Shown in pieces: positions 53,194 to 60,517 of a DNA stretch of 64,000 nucleotides. Below the pieces are notes generated by a model. The model saw only the letters and a program-made list of their open reading frames with translations, did not search any database and was not told the origin of the DNA. Each line of letters starts with the position of its first letter. Position 1 is the stretch's first letter. Made by a program: the position numbers and the translations under genes. This DNA is from an uncultured Olsenella sp. (GTDB lineage Bacteria > Actinomycetota > Coriobacteriia > Coriobacteriales > Atopobiaceae): the NCBI GenBank assembly GCA_949287905.1, contig CASEHX010000001.1, positions 124,001-188,000 on the forward strand, read 5' to 3'.

Positions 53194-53336
53194 CAATGCG
53201 CCCGGGCGGCACGCCGCCAAGAATCGCGCCCAATGCGCGCGGGAAACGCTCCCGGGGCGCGCACTGGGCGAGAAAAACGTCCGTTTGGACACAAATCGCG
53301 TCCAATGCGCCCTGGCCGGCGCGCATTGGACGCGAT
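53194..53336. repeat. Dispersed CCAATGCGC words and an inverted pair
   Basis: CAATGCGC occurs at 53194, 53231 and 53303, mostly within ATCGCG-(C/T)CCAATGCGC words. An inverted pair is perfect over 16 bp: ATCGCGTCCAATGCGC (53295-53310) and its complement (53321-53336), loop 10. GGCGAGAAAAACG lies between (53267). The region lies between the convergent glycosylase and scrK genes. Confidence 0.8.
53295..53336. terminator. 16-bp stem between glycosylase and scrK
   Basis: The perfect stem described in the repeat entry, placed 26 bp after the scrK stop on the minus strand. It is strong enough to act as a bidirectional terminator, though no clear T-run follows on either strand. Confidence 0.5.
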
Positions 53337-53362
53337 GTTTCGCAGGGTCTGGCCCGGCGGCG

Positions 53363-54313
53363 TTAGGAGAGAAGCGCCTCCACCTCGGAGCGCGTGGGCA
53401 TCGCGGGGATGGCGCCGCGCTTGCGGACGCAGAGGGACGCGACGGCGTTGCCCAGGCGCGCGAAGCTTGCCGCGTCCTCGACCGTCACCTCGCTCGCGGA
53501 CTTGCCGCTCTCGCAGAAGCCCGCGAGGAAGCCGCCCCAGAAGGAATCGCCCGCGCCCGTGGCGTCGACGGCGTCGGCGGGGAAGCCCGGCACCGTGGCG
53601 CCGCCGTCGGCCGTGCGCACGTAGGCGCCCGAGCCGCCGAGCGTCACGGCAACGACCTTGGGGCCCTGCGCCAGGAGCGCCGCGGCCGCGGCCTCCGGGT
53701 CGGCCTCGCCCGTGAGCAGTGCGCACTCCTCGTCGGAGAGCTTCATGAGGTCCATCTGCGGCACCACGGCGCGCATCTGCTCCACGGCGGCGTCGACGGA
53801 CGGCCAGAGGTTCGCGCGGTAGTTGGGATCGTAGGAGAGGGTGCAGCCGGCCTCCCGCGCGCAGGCGAGCGCGGCGAGCGTGGCGGAGCGGGCGGGCTCG
53901 TCGGTGAGGGAGAGCGAGCCCACGTGGAAGACCTTCGACGCCGCGATCACGTCCCGTGCCAGCTCGCCCTCGGTGATGCGGGTGTCCGCGCCGGGCTTGC
54001 GCGCGAAGGAGAACTCGCGCTCGCCATCTGCCGAGAGGGCAACAAAGGCCAGCGTCGTGAACGCGTCCGGGTCGCTGATCAGGCCCGTGGTGTCGATGCC
54101 CTGCTCGTCCAGGGTGGCACGCAGGAACTCGCCGTGCATGTCGCAGCCAACCTTGCCCAGGAAGGCGGTCCTGTGGCCGAGCTTCTCCAGCGCCACGAGC
54201 ACGTTTGCCGGCGCGCCGCCGGCGTTGCGCTCGAAGAGGCGCTGGCCGCCCGCCGAGGTGCCGGCGTCGGTGAAGTCGATGAGGAGCTCGCCCAGTGCGG
54301 AGACGGAGAACAT
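53363..54313 (-). CDS. scrK: Fructokinase (PfkB family)
   Basis: 316 residues. Phosphorylates the fructose released by ScrB. PfkB/ribokinase signatures: GELLIDFTD, GGAPANVLVALEKLG (motif 1), YDPNYRANLWPS, and the catalytic DATGAGDSFWGGFLAG (motif 2). ATG 54313 has GAAAGGAAG upstream. The shared LacI-type operator (54338) is directly upstream, so it can be transcribed apart from scrAB. Its start is 97 bp after the scrB stop, in the same direction. Confidence 0.93.
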   Translation of the reverse strand: MFSVSALGELLIDFTDAGTSAGGQRLFERNAGGAPANVLVALEKLGHRTAFLGKVGCDMHGEFLRATLDEQGIDTTGLISDPDAFTTLAFVALSADGEREFSFARKPGADTRITEGELARDVIAASKVFHVGSLSLTDEPARSATLAALACAREAGCTLSYDPNYRANLWPSVDAAVEQMRAVVPQMDLMKLSDEECALLTGEADPEAAAAALLAQGPKVVAVTLGGSGAYVRTADGGATVPGFPADAVDATGAGDSFWGGFLAGFCESGKSASEVTVEDAASFARLGNAVASLCVRKRGAIPAMPTRSEVEALLS

Positions 54314-54337
54314 GGGACTTCCTTTCAGTTAGGATGC

Positions 54338-54349
54338 GAAATCGATTCC
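54338..54349. promoter_or_regulatory. LacI-type operator upstream of scrK
   Basis: GAAATCGATTCC, a CG-centred near-palindrome 25 bp before the scrK start. It matches the operators at 57914, 59258 and 62550 in the centre and outer A/T pattern. Confidence 0.65.
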
Positions 54350-54410
54350 ACACACATTATGCCGCGCGGGTGACAAACGCGATGCGCTTCTCGGCAAGCG
54401 GTCCGTGCGA

Positions 54411-55823
54411 CTACTCGTACGTGCCCGCCATGCCGTCGCCCATCTCCCAAACGTGACAAAGGGACAGTCCCTTTGTCACAACGCGCAGGGCGGGGGAGCG
54501 GGGGAACCAACGGGTGGCAAAGGCCAGCTCGCCGTCGTTGGCAAAGGCCTCGACGGCCGAGCTGTCCACAAGCACGCGCAGGTCGCGAAGGTCGTCGCAT
54601 GCCACGGCCCGCCCGGTGCGCCCGCACCCGACGGCGTCGTCCTCAAAGCGCAGCGAGAGCGTCGCGCCGTCCCAGGCAATCGCGAGCGCGCCGTCCAGCC
54701 ACAGCTCGAACGGCCCCTCGGCATTGGCGAGAAGGACGTCCGCCCGGTGCTCGCCCAGCGTGAGCGTCCCTCCGCCCGCGAGCTCGTGCCGCCCCCCGCG
54801 CAGCCCCTCGAGCTCCGCGACCGGCCGCTGCAGGACGCGCCCGTCGGCGCCGGGGCGCAGCTCGCGCGGCACCGTGAGGCAGTGGCACCAGGCCATATCG
54901 TCCGGCGCGCTCTGGTAGGGCGCCTCCGGCATGCCCATCCAGCCGATCAAGATCGTGCGACCGGACTCGTCGACAAAGCTCTGCGGCGCGTAGAAGTCAA
55001 AGCCGTGGTCCCAGAGGCGGAAGGTGCCGTTGCGCAGGACGAGCCCGCCCTTCGCGCCGATCCTCTCGCCGACGGGCACGGGCAGGTAGCCGGCCACGTC
55101 GCGCAGACCACCCGACCAGGGACGGTCCTGCATGCCCTGCGGGCAGATGGAGAGCCACTCGCGCCCGCAGAGCGCCACGCGGTCGGGACACTCCCACATG
55201 AACCCAAACGGCTCGTCCGTGCGCACGGTGCCGGCGTTCTCCCAGGCAAAGCCGTCGTCCGAGCGCAGCACGAGCACCAGTCCCTCGTCGCTCAGGTCGC
55301 GCGCGCCCAGGATCATCCACCAGGCGTCGTCCCCGCGCCAGACCTTGGGGTCGCGCACGTGGCACGAGCAGAACGCGGGGTAGTCGGCGTTTCTCAGCAG
55401 CACGCTCTTCTCGCCGAGCGAAAGGCCGCCGGGGGCGTCGGCGTCCGCTGCGGCCTCGATGAGGATCTGCGCCGCGCGGCGACCGCTGCGCACGTAGTCG
55501 TGGTCTCCCGGCTCCTTGACGTTGCCGGTGTAGTAGAGACGCGCGCCGCCCGGGACGGGAACGGCGCAGCCCGAGTAGGAGCCGCTCGCCTCGTCGGAGG
55601 TGTCCGGCGCGATGGAAAACGCGCGGCCGCCGGACCTCCAGTGGACGAGGTCGTCGCTCGCGAAGTGCCCCCAGCCGCGCGGGGCGTCGGGCGCGGGCCA
55701 GTCGGGGCTGTACTGGTGGAACACGTGATAGGTGCCGCCCAGCTGGCAGAGGCCGTTGGGGTCGTTGAGCCAGCCGACGGGCGGCATGAGGTGAAAGCCC
55801 ATTCTCCAGGGGTCGTGTGACAT
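54411..55823 (-). CDS. scrB: Sucrose-6-phosphate hydrolase (GH32)
   Basis: 470 residues. Splits sucrose 6-phosphate into glucose 6-phosphate and fructose. GH32 motifs: GWLNDPNGL with nucleophile Asp21, HVRDPKVW (transition-state Asp) and FMWECPD (acid/base Glu), then FDFYAPQSF and a beta-sandwich module with VLVDSSAVEAFAN. ATG 55823 has GGGAG upstream. The last 25 or so residues (VVTKGLSLCHVWEM) are encoded partly by the palindrome at 54453-54479, so the normal C-terminus has been replaced or extended. It follows scrA after 77 bp containing a hairpin. Confidence 0.94.
   Translation of the reverse strand: MSHDPWRMGFHLMPPVGWLNDPNGLCQLGGTYHVFHQYSPDWPAPDAPRGWGHFASDDLVHWRSGGRAFSIAPDTSDEASGSYSGCAVPVPGGARLYYTGNVKEPGDHDYVRSGRRAAQILIEAAADADAPGGLSLGEKSVLLRNADYPAFCSCHVRDPKVWRGDDAWWMILGARDLSDEGLVLVLRSDDGFAWENAGTVRTDEPFGFMWECPDRVALCGREWLSICPQGMQDRPWSGGLRDVAGYLPVPVGERIGAKGGLVLRNGTFRLWDHGFDFYAPQSFVDESGRTILIGWMGMPEAPYQSAPDDMAWCHCLTVPRELRPGADGRVLQRPVAELEGLRGGRHELAGGGTLTLGEHRADVLLANAEGPFELWLDGALAIAWDGATLSLRFEDDAVGCGRTGRAVACDDLRDLRVLVDSSAVEAFANDGELAFATRWFPRSPALRVVTKGLSLCHVWEMGDGMAGTYE
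54453..54479. repeat. Palindrome GTGACAAAGGGA type inside scrB (copy 4)
   Basis: Perfect 12-bp arms GTGACAAAGGGA / TCCCTTTGTCAC around a 3-base loop. It lies wholly within the 3' end of the scrB reading frame and is translated as VTKGLSLCH. Confidence 0.85.
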
Positions 55824-55843
55824 GGGGTCTCCCAAGCGTAGGG

Positions 55844-55870
55844 GGGGCGGTCCCTCGGCAGGACCGCCCC
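55844..55870. other. Strong hairpin between scrA and scrB
   Basis: GGGGCGGTCC (55844-55853) pairs perfectly with GGACCGCCCC (55861-55870), loop 7. No T-run on the minus strand. It could attenuate scrB or protect the scrA message. Confidence 0.6.
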
Positions 55871-55900
55871 GGGGAAGGAGGGACGGTTAGGGGCCGCCGG

Positions 55901-57859
55901 CTACGCCAGCTCGACGAGCGGGTCTCCGGGGCGCACGGCGTCGTCCACGTGGGGCGTGACCTTAGTGTAGGCGTCCGAGTTGGTGACGATGACGGCGGTC
56001 ACGGGATCGAGGCCCGCGGCGCGGATGGCGTCGAGGTCGATGTCCATGAGGAGCTGGCCGGCCTCGACGTGCTCGCCCACGGTGACGTGCGCGGTGAACG
56101 GCTTGCCCTCGAGGGTCACGGTGTCCACGCCGATGTGCATGAGGACCTCGGCGCCCGCGCTGGTGGTCATGCCGAGGGCGTGACCGGTCTCCGTGAGCAC
56201 GGTGACGGTGCCCGCTGCGGGGGCGTAGAGCTTGCCCACGGTGGGGCGGACGGCGGCGCCGGTACCCATGGCCTCGCTCGCAAAGACGGGGTCGGGGACC
56301 TCGGTCATCTTGATCGCGGTGCCGGCGAGCGGGGCGAGAAGGACCTCGGGCCTGGCGGTCTTCTCGGCGCCGTCGGCCTCAGCGGGCGCGGGCGCGGCGG
56401 CGAGCTCGGGGGAGGCGGTGCTGACGGGCTCCGATGCGGGCGCGGGCTGGGCGCTCTTCTCGCCGGGCGTCTCCGGGTCCTTGTAGAGCGCGTAGGAGAT
56501 GGCGAAGGCCACGATGCCGGAGATGGCGAACATGATCACGTACTGCACGGGCTGGTTGAGGCAGAGCAGGATGCCGAAGATGCCGGTGACGCCGGTTCCC
56601 GCCGCGGCGAGCCCCACGACGGAGGCGAACATGGCGCCCAGGCCGCCGCCGATGCACCCGGCCACGAAGGGCTTGAAGAAGCGCAGGTTGACGCCGAAGA
56701 TAGCGGGTTCGGTGATGCCCATGAACGCGGAGAGCGAGGAGGGGAGGGCGAGCGAGCGGATCTTGACGTCGCGCGACTTGAGGGCCACGGCGAGCGCGGC
56801 GCCGGCCTGGCCGATGTTGGCGGCGGAGGCGAGCGGCAGCCAGTAGGTCACGCCGTACGTGGCGATCTGGCCGAGGTCGATGGTGGTGTACATCTGGTGG
56901 ATGCCGGTGACCACGGTGGGGGCGTAGAGGGCGCCCATGATGAGCGAGCCCAGGCCGAGCGGCAGCGTGAGCAGGAACTGGATGCCGCCGAGGATGGCGT
57001 TCTCGGCCCAGACGAAGACGGGTCCGACGGCGAGCATGGTGACGTAGGCCGTGACGGCAACCGAGACGAGCGGCGTCACGAAGAGGTCGAAGGCCTCGGG
57101 GACCACCTTGTGCAGGCGCTTCTCGATGAAGGCGAGGATGCCGCAGGCGATGACGATGGGGATGACGTGGCCCTGGTAGCCGGTCCACTCGATGGAGTAG
57201 AGGCCGGGGATGACGGGGTAGGTCTGGAGCACGCCCTCGGTTGCCACGGTGTTGGCGTTCTGCAGGCCCGGGTTGATGAGCAGCATGCCCACGACCGCGC
57301 CGAGGTAGGGGTTGGCGCCGAAGGCCTTGGCGGCGGAGAAGCCGATGAGGATCTGCAGGAACGTGAACGCCGTGTTGGAGACGAGGTTCAGGATCTGGTA
57401 CCAGGCGTTGTTGGTGTCGAGCGTGATGAAGCCGTTGGAATCCATGAAGGAGAGGGCGCTCATGATGCCCAGGAGCAGGCCGGAGGCCACGATCGCCGGG
57501 ATGATGGGCACGAAGACGTCTCCGAGGAGCTTGATGGCGCGCATGAAGGGGTTGGTCTGCTGCTGCGCGGCGGCCTCCTTCACCTCCGCCTTGGTGGCGG
57601 CAGTTATGTTGCCGAGGGCGATGAACTCGTCGTAGACCTTGTTCACCGTGCCGGTGCCGTAGATGACCTGCAGCTGGCCGGACGCCTTGAAGTTGCCCTT
57701 GGCGCCGGTCGCGTTGTCCACGGCTGCCTGGTCGACCTTGGAGTCGTCCGCGAGCACGAGGCGCAGGCGCGTTGCGCAGTGCGCGGCAGAGACCACGTTG
57801 CCGGTTCCGCCTATGGCGTCCAATACCTCTTGAGCCGCTTGCCTGTAGTCGAGTGCCAT
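55901..57859 (-). CDS. scrA: Sucrose-type PTS EIIBCA permease
   Basis: 652 residues in B-C-A order. EIIB has the phosphocysteine Cys28 in SAAHCATRLRL. EIIC has about ten helices (PIIPAIVASGLLLGIMSAL, GVNLRFFKPFVAG). A Pro/Ala/Glu linker (about residues 455-500) leads to EIIA with phospho-His575 in LMHIGVDTVTLEGKPF. It imports and phosphorylates a disaccharide; with scrB and scrK next door, sucrose is the best guess, trehalose-type EIIs being related. ATG 57859 with GAGAGGAGAAG upstream. Its promoter overlaps two operator copies (57897-57925). Confidence 0.93.
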   Translation of the reverse strand: MALDYRQAAQEVLDAIGGTGNVVSAAHCATRLRLVLADDSKVDQAAVDNATGAKGNFKASGQLQVIYGTGTVNKVYDEFIALGNITAATKAEVKEAAAQQQTNPFMRAIKLLGDVFVPIIPAIVASGLLLGIMSALSFMDSNGFITLDTNNAWYQILNLVSNTAFTFLQILIGFSAAKAFGANPYLGAVVGMLLINPGLQNANTVATEGVLQTYPVIPGLYSIEWTGYQGHVIPIVIACGILAFIEKRLHKVVPEAFDLFVTPLVSVAVTAYVTMLAVGPVFVWAENAILGGIQFLLTLPLGLGSLIMGALYAPTVVTGIHQMYTTIDLGQIATYGVTYWLPLASAANIGQAGAALAVALKSRDVKIRSLALPSSLSAFMGITEPAIFGVNLRFFKPFVAGCIGGGLGAMFASVVGLAAAGTGVTGIFGILLCLNQPVQYVIMFAISGIVAFAISYALYKDPETPGEKSAQPAPASEPVSTASPELAAAPAPAEADGAEKTARPEVLLAPLAGTAIKMTEVPDPVFASEAMGTGAAVRPTVGKLYAPAAGTVTVLTETGHALGMTTSAGAEVLMHIGVDTVTLEGKPFTAHVTVGEHVEAGQLLMDIDLDAIRAAGLDPVTAVIVTNSDAYTKVTPHVDDAVRPGDPLVELA

Positions 57860-57884
57860 TGCTTCTCCTCTCCACGTCTTACCT

Positions 57885-57891
57885 GATTCTA
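57885..57891 (-). promoter_or_regulatory. Extended -10 box (TG-C-TAGAATC) of scrA
   Basis: On the minus strand TGCTAGAATC, an extended -10. The -35 zone is occupied by the two operators. Confidence 0.55.
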
Positions 57892-57896
57892 GCATA

Positions 57897-57925
57897 TGTA
57901 ATCGTTCCCATATGAAATCGTTCTC
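57897..57925. promoter_or_regulatory. Tandem LacI-type operators of scrA
   Basis: TGTAATCGTTCCCA (57897-57910) and GAAATCGTTCTC (57914-57925); the CG centres are 16 bp apart. They lie just upstream of the extended -10, so repression by steric block is likely. Confidence 0.65.
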
Positions 57926-57992
57926 ACCTTACAACTGAAAACAGGTTGCGTCAAGGGAGATTGCGAGCGGCGGGTTCTTCTCGCCCAGCGGT

Positions 57993-58225
57993 CCCTCCCG
58001 TCACGCCCCGGCGCAGAAGGCCTACTTCCCGGGCCCTCCCGTCACGCCCCGGCGTGGGAAAGTCGACTTTTGCACGAGCAACCGGACCCATTACGTGAGT
58101 GTGGCTGCAGCTGTAAGTCGTCTACCTGCGTACATGTGAATAGAAAGCATCTGGGCACAACGGGCGCTCGTGCAAAAGTCGGGAGAAGCGAGGCTACGGT
58201 TTCTACGGGCGCTCGTGCAAAAGTC
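57993..58225. repeat. Mixed element: 41-bp-spaced pair plus inverted GACTTTTGCACGAGC words
   Basis: CCCTCCCGTCACGCCCCGGCG starts at 57993 and again at 58034, exactly 41 bp later. GACTTTTGCACGAGC (58065-58079) faces two complements, 58166-58180 and 58211-58225 (45 bp apart), across an 86-bp AT-rich centre. The arm word is the one at 30934-31049. The gap between scrA and the LacI gene otherwise has no gene. Confidence 0.85.
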
Positions 58226-58273
58226 AGGTTTCCACTACGGGCAGGGGCGCGGGCGGGACAGGGGAGCGCGTCG

Positions 58274-59257
58274 CTAGCGCGTGGAGTTTCTCGCCACGAC
58301 CTCGTAGCTCATCTTGACCTTGCGGGGCACGCTCTCCTCGCCGGTCATGAAGCCCACCAGCATCCGTGCCGTCTCCGCGCCGGAGGTCTTGTAGTGGAGA
58401 TGGACCGTGGTCAGCGTGGGCGTGACGATCTGGGAGATCTCCGAGTCGTCCATGCCCGTCACCGCGACCTCCTCGGGGACGGAGTGCCCGTACTCGCGCA
58501 GGCAGGTGAGGGCGCCGTAGGCGATGGAGTCGGTTGCGCAGACGATGAGGTCGAGTTCGGGATAGCTCTCGAGGAGCGCCTCTGCCTGCTCATAGCCGGA
58601 GTCCACGGTGAAGTCCGCGATGCGCAGGGCGCGCTCGGGAACCGTGACGCCCGCCTTGGCGCAGGCGGCGAGAAAACCCTTGCGTCGCATCTGGCCAACG
58701 GCGACGTCCTCCTCGAAGACGCCGATGTAGGCGGGGTGACGCGCGTCGCGCAGCGCAACCGTGGTGACGTCGCGCATGGCCTCGTAGTCGTTCTGGTAGA
58801 CGCATGAGCAGAAGTCCACGTCCTGGTCGAGCACCACGATGGGGACGGGCAGGGCGGAGATGGCCTCGCGGTGCTCGGGCGTGATGACGGTGGCGATGAG
58901 GATGACGCCGTCCACCTGGCTCTTCTCGGCAAACAGGCGGAGGAACTCGACCTCGCGCGAGGCGTCGTTGTCGGTGTTGGCGAGAAGGACCTGGTAGCCC
59001 GCCTCGTTCAGGATGAGCGTGATGCCCGCGACCATCCGGCTCACCGAGGCGGAGTTGATCTTGGGGATGATGACGCCCACGACGTTGGTCTTGCCGGTGC
59101 GCAGGGACTTTGCCTGGCGGGAGGGGACGTAGCCGGTCTTCTCGATCACCCTTCTGATGGCGGCCCGCTTCTCCTGGCTGACATAGCCGTCGTTGAGATA
59201 GCGTGAGACCGTGGCGCGCGAGACACCTGCCATCTGGGCGATCTGATTTATGTCCAT
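58274..59257 (-). CDS. LacI-family sugar regulator
   Basis: 327 residues. An N-terminal helix-turn-helix (INQIAQMAGVSRATVSRYLN) with the hinge YVPSRQAKSLRTGKTNVVGV, then a periplasmic-binding-like effector domain (LLANTDNDASREVEFLRLF, DLIVCATDSIAYGALT, TGMDDSEISQI). Probably the repressor of scrA, scrK and amylosucrase, given shared CG-centred operators. Effector probably sucrose 6-phosphate or fructose. ATG 59257 is separated from its GAGGAGG by the palindrome GTTAACGTTAAC, so binding there would block its own expression. Orientation is the same as scrA, 378 bp upstream of it. Confidence 0.92.
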   Translation of the reverse strand: MDINQIAQMAGVSRATVSRYLNDGYVSQEKRAAIRRVIEKTGYVPSRQAKSLRTGKTNVVGVIIPKINSASVSRMVAGITLILNEAGYQVLLANTDNDASREVEFLRLFAEKSQVDGVILIATVITPEHREAISALPVPIVVLDQDVDFCSCVYQNDYEAMRDVTTVALRDARHPAYIGVFEEDVAVGQMRRKGFLAACAKAGVTVPERALRIADFTVDSGYEQAEALLESYPELDLIVCATDSIAYGALTCLREYGHSVPEEVAVTGMDDSEISQIVTPTLTTVHLHYKTSGAETARMLVGFMTGEESVPRKVKMSYEVVARNSTR

Positions 59258-59269
59258 GTTAACGTTAAC
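59258..59269. promoter_or_regulatory. Perfect operator palindrome at the lacI-type start codon
   Basis: GTTAACGTTAAC, perfect and CG-centred, placed between the ribosome site and the ATG. Likely autoregulatory site. Confidence 0.6.
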
Positions 59270-59339
59270 CTCCTCAGCCACCTTGAGTTTAGCGCATGGC
59301 GGGGCGCATTTGCGCGACAAACGCCCGTTAAGCGCGGAT

Positions 59340-59368
59340 GTGACAGTGGGCTACGACCCCTTTGTCAC
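59340..59368. repeat. Palindrome GTGACAGTGGG-CTACGAC type (copy 5)
   Basis: GTGACAGTGGG (59340-59350) and CCCTTTGTCAC (59358-59368), two mismatches in the arms. The loop CTACGAC equals copy 3 at 32312. It ends 2 bp before a TAGAATC box. Confidence 0.7.
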
Positions 59369-59369
59369 G

Positions 59370-59376
59370 TAGAATC
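59370..59376 (+). promoter_or_regulatory. Candidate -10 box (TAGAATC)
   Basis: 28 bp before the ATG of the small protein gene. The palindrome occupies the -35 zone. Confidence 0.45.
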
Positions 59377-59404
59377 GGGTCAGCAGCATCGAAGGGAGAA
59401 TTGC

Positions 59405-59740
59405 ATGGCAGCACCAGCAAAGGCAGGGCGCGTGATCGCGGGCGTCCTCGTTGTGGCCGTGATCGCGATCGGCGTCATCTTGGGGTTCAACCCGTTTGGG
59501 AGCAACGTTCCCGAGGGCGTGGACACCGACGCCACCGAGGTCCGCTCCGTCACGATGAGCGGGGACGACTACGAGGTCGTTGACTACAACGACGTCCTCT
59601 ACGAGCTCGTTCCCGAGAACACCGAGGTCTTCGTCCTCGACGGGGACGTCACCCGTCAGTTCATCTCGCGGGACCGCAACACCATCTGGATCACCGAGGA
59701 GACCGCCGAGAGGATCGGGGTGGACGTCGCGGCGGAGTAG
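59405..59740 (+). CDS. Small single-pass membrane protein, unknown function
   Basis: 111 residues. An N-terminal helix (VIAGVLVVAVIAIGVILGF) with a short basic start, then about 80 acidic, probably extracytoplasmic residues (DATEVRSVTMSGDDYEVVDY, NTEVFVLDGDVTRQFISRD). I recognise no family. ATG 59405 has GAAGGGAG upstream. Its own promoter seems likely (TAGAATC at 59370). Not linked in any obvious way to the sucrose genes. Confidence 0.75.
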   Translation: MAAPAKAGRVIAGVLVVAVIAIGVILGFNPFGSNVPEGVDTDATEVRSVTMSGDDYEVVDYNDVLYELVPENTEVFVLDGDVTRQFISRDRNTIWITEETAERIGVDVAAE

Positions 59741-59838
59741 CCCCTCGGTGCGCGCCCCTGCGGTGCCCCTGCTCAGCCGCTTGCCGAGTGACAGGCCCCG
59801 CATAACCTGACCAGCCCTTCTCCCGCGCTCCTGATATC

Positions 59839-59845
59839 TAGAATC
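59839..59845 (+). promoter_or_regulatory. Candidate -10 box (TAGAATC)
   Basis: 26 bp before the ATG of the 177-residue protein. No -35 visible. Confidence 0.45.
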
Positions 59846-59871
59846 ACATCAAGCGAGGGGGAGGGAGCTTC

Positions 59872-60405
59872 ATGGTCTCACGAGACGATCTTGCCGTGCG
59901 TCTGTTCCACGCAACGATGGGCGTCATCACCTCAGAGGAGGAGCTGATCCAGGCCGACGCCGTGGGCGGTCGAGCCATGACGGAGGTCGCCTCCGCGGTC
60001 AGCGCCGCCGTCGCCGCGTCCGACGGCTCCATCAGGAGGCTCTTCGAGGACGCGTCGCTCTCCGTGTCCCGGGTCGGGGGAGACGACCCCGGCGTCTCGT
60101 TCTGGGTGGCATGGCTCGACGGCCTCGCCGCCGGAGCGCCCGACGAGGAGGAGATCGACCTCGAGGGGATCAAGGCCCTCTTCGACAAGGCCCTCGACGA
60201 CGTGACGCGCGCGCTCGCCGCGGGGCTGTGCGACGTTGCCCCGACGGACGTCCTTGCCGTCGTGTCCGTGGCGGTCTCCTCCTGCGATGACGAGCTCGAC
60301 GCCTTCGACGAGGCGGCGGATGCCGCCGAGGAGGCGACCGCGGGCACGGGAGACCCCGTCTCGCTCTCCGTCGCGCGCTTCCTGCGCGGCCTGGCCCAGG
60401 CATAG
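59872..60405 (+). CDS. Acidic helical protein, unknown function
   Basis: 177 residues, soluble, predicted mostly helical, rich in Ala, Asp and Glu. The segment LFHATMGVITSEEELIQADAVGGRAMTEVASAVSAAVAAS faintly recalls DhaL/DAK2-like helical proteins, but not enough for a call; no catalytic motif seen. ATG 59872 has GGGGGAGGG upstream. It is followed by a bidirectional terminator and the convergent amylosucrase gene. Confidence 0.7.
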   Translation: MVSRDDLAVRLFHATMGVITSEEELIQADAVGGRAMTEVASAVSAAVAASDGSIRRLFEDASLSVSRVGGDDPGVSFWVAWLDGLAAGAPDEEEIDLEGIKALFDKALDDVTRALAAGLCDVAPTDVLAVVSVAVSSCDDELDAFDEAADAAEEATAGTGDPVSLSVARFLRGLAQA

Positions 60406-60456
60406 CGCCTGGCTCCGGCGTACAAGGACGCCAGACGGACGAGAAAGATATGACGA

Positions 60457-60501
60457 GAAGGGCGGGCTCGCCAGCACGCTGCCGCCGACGAGCCCGCCTT
60501 C
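60457..60501. terminator. Bidirectional terminator between convergent genes
   Basis: GAAGGGCGGGCTCG pairs with CGAGCCCGCCTTC (one bulge); core arms 60461-60470 and 60489-60498. It lies between the 177-residue protein gene and amylosucrase. Confidence 0.65.
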
Positions 60502-60517
60502 ATGCGAACGGCAAGCG

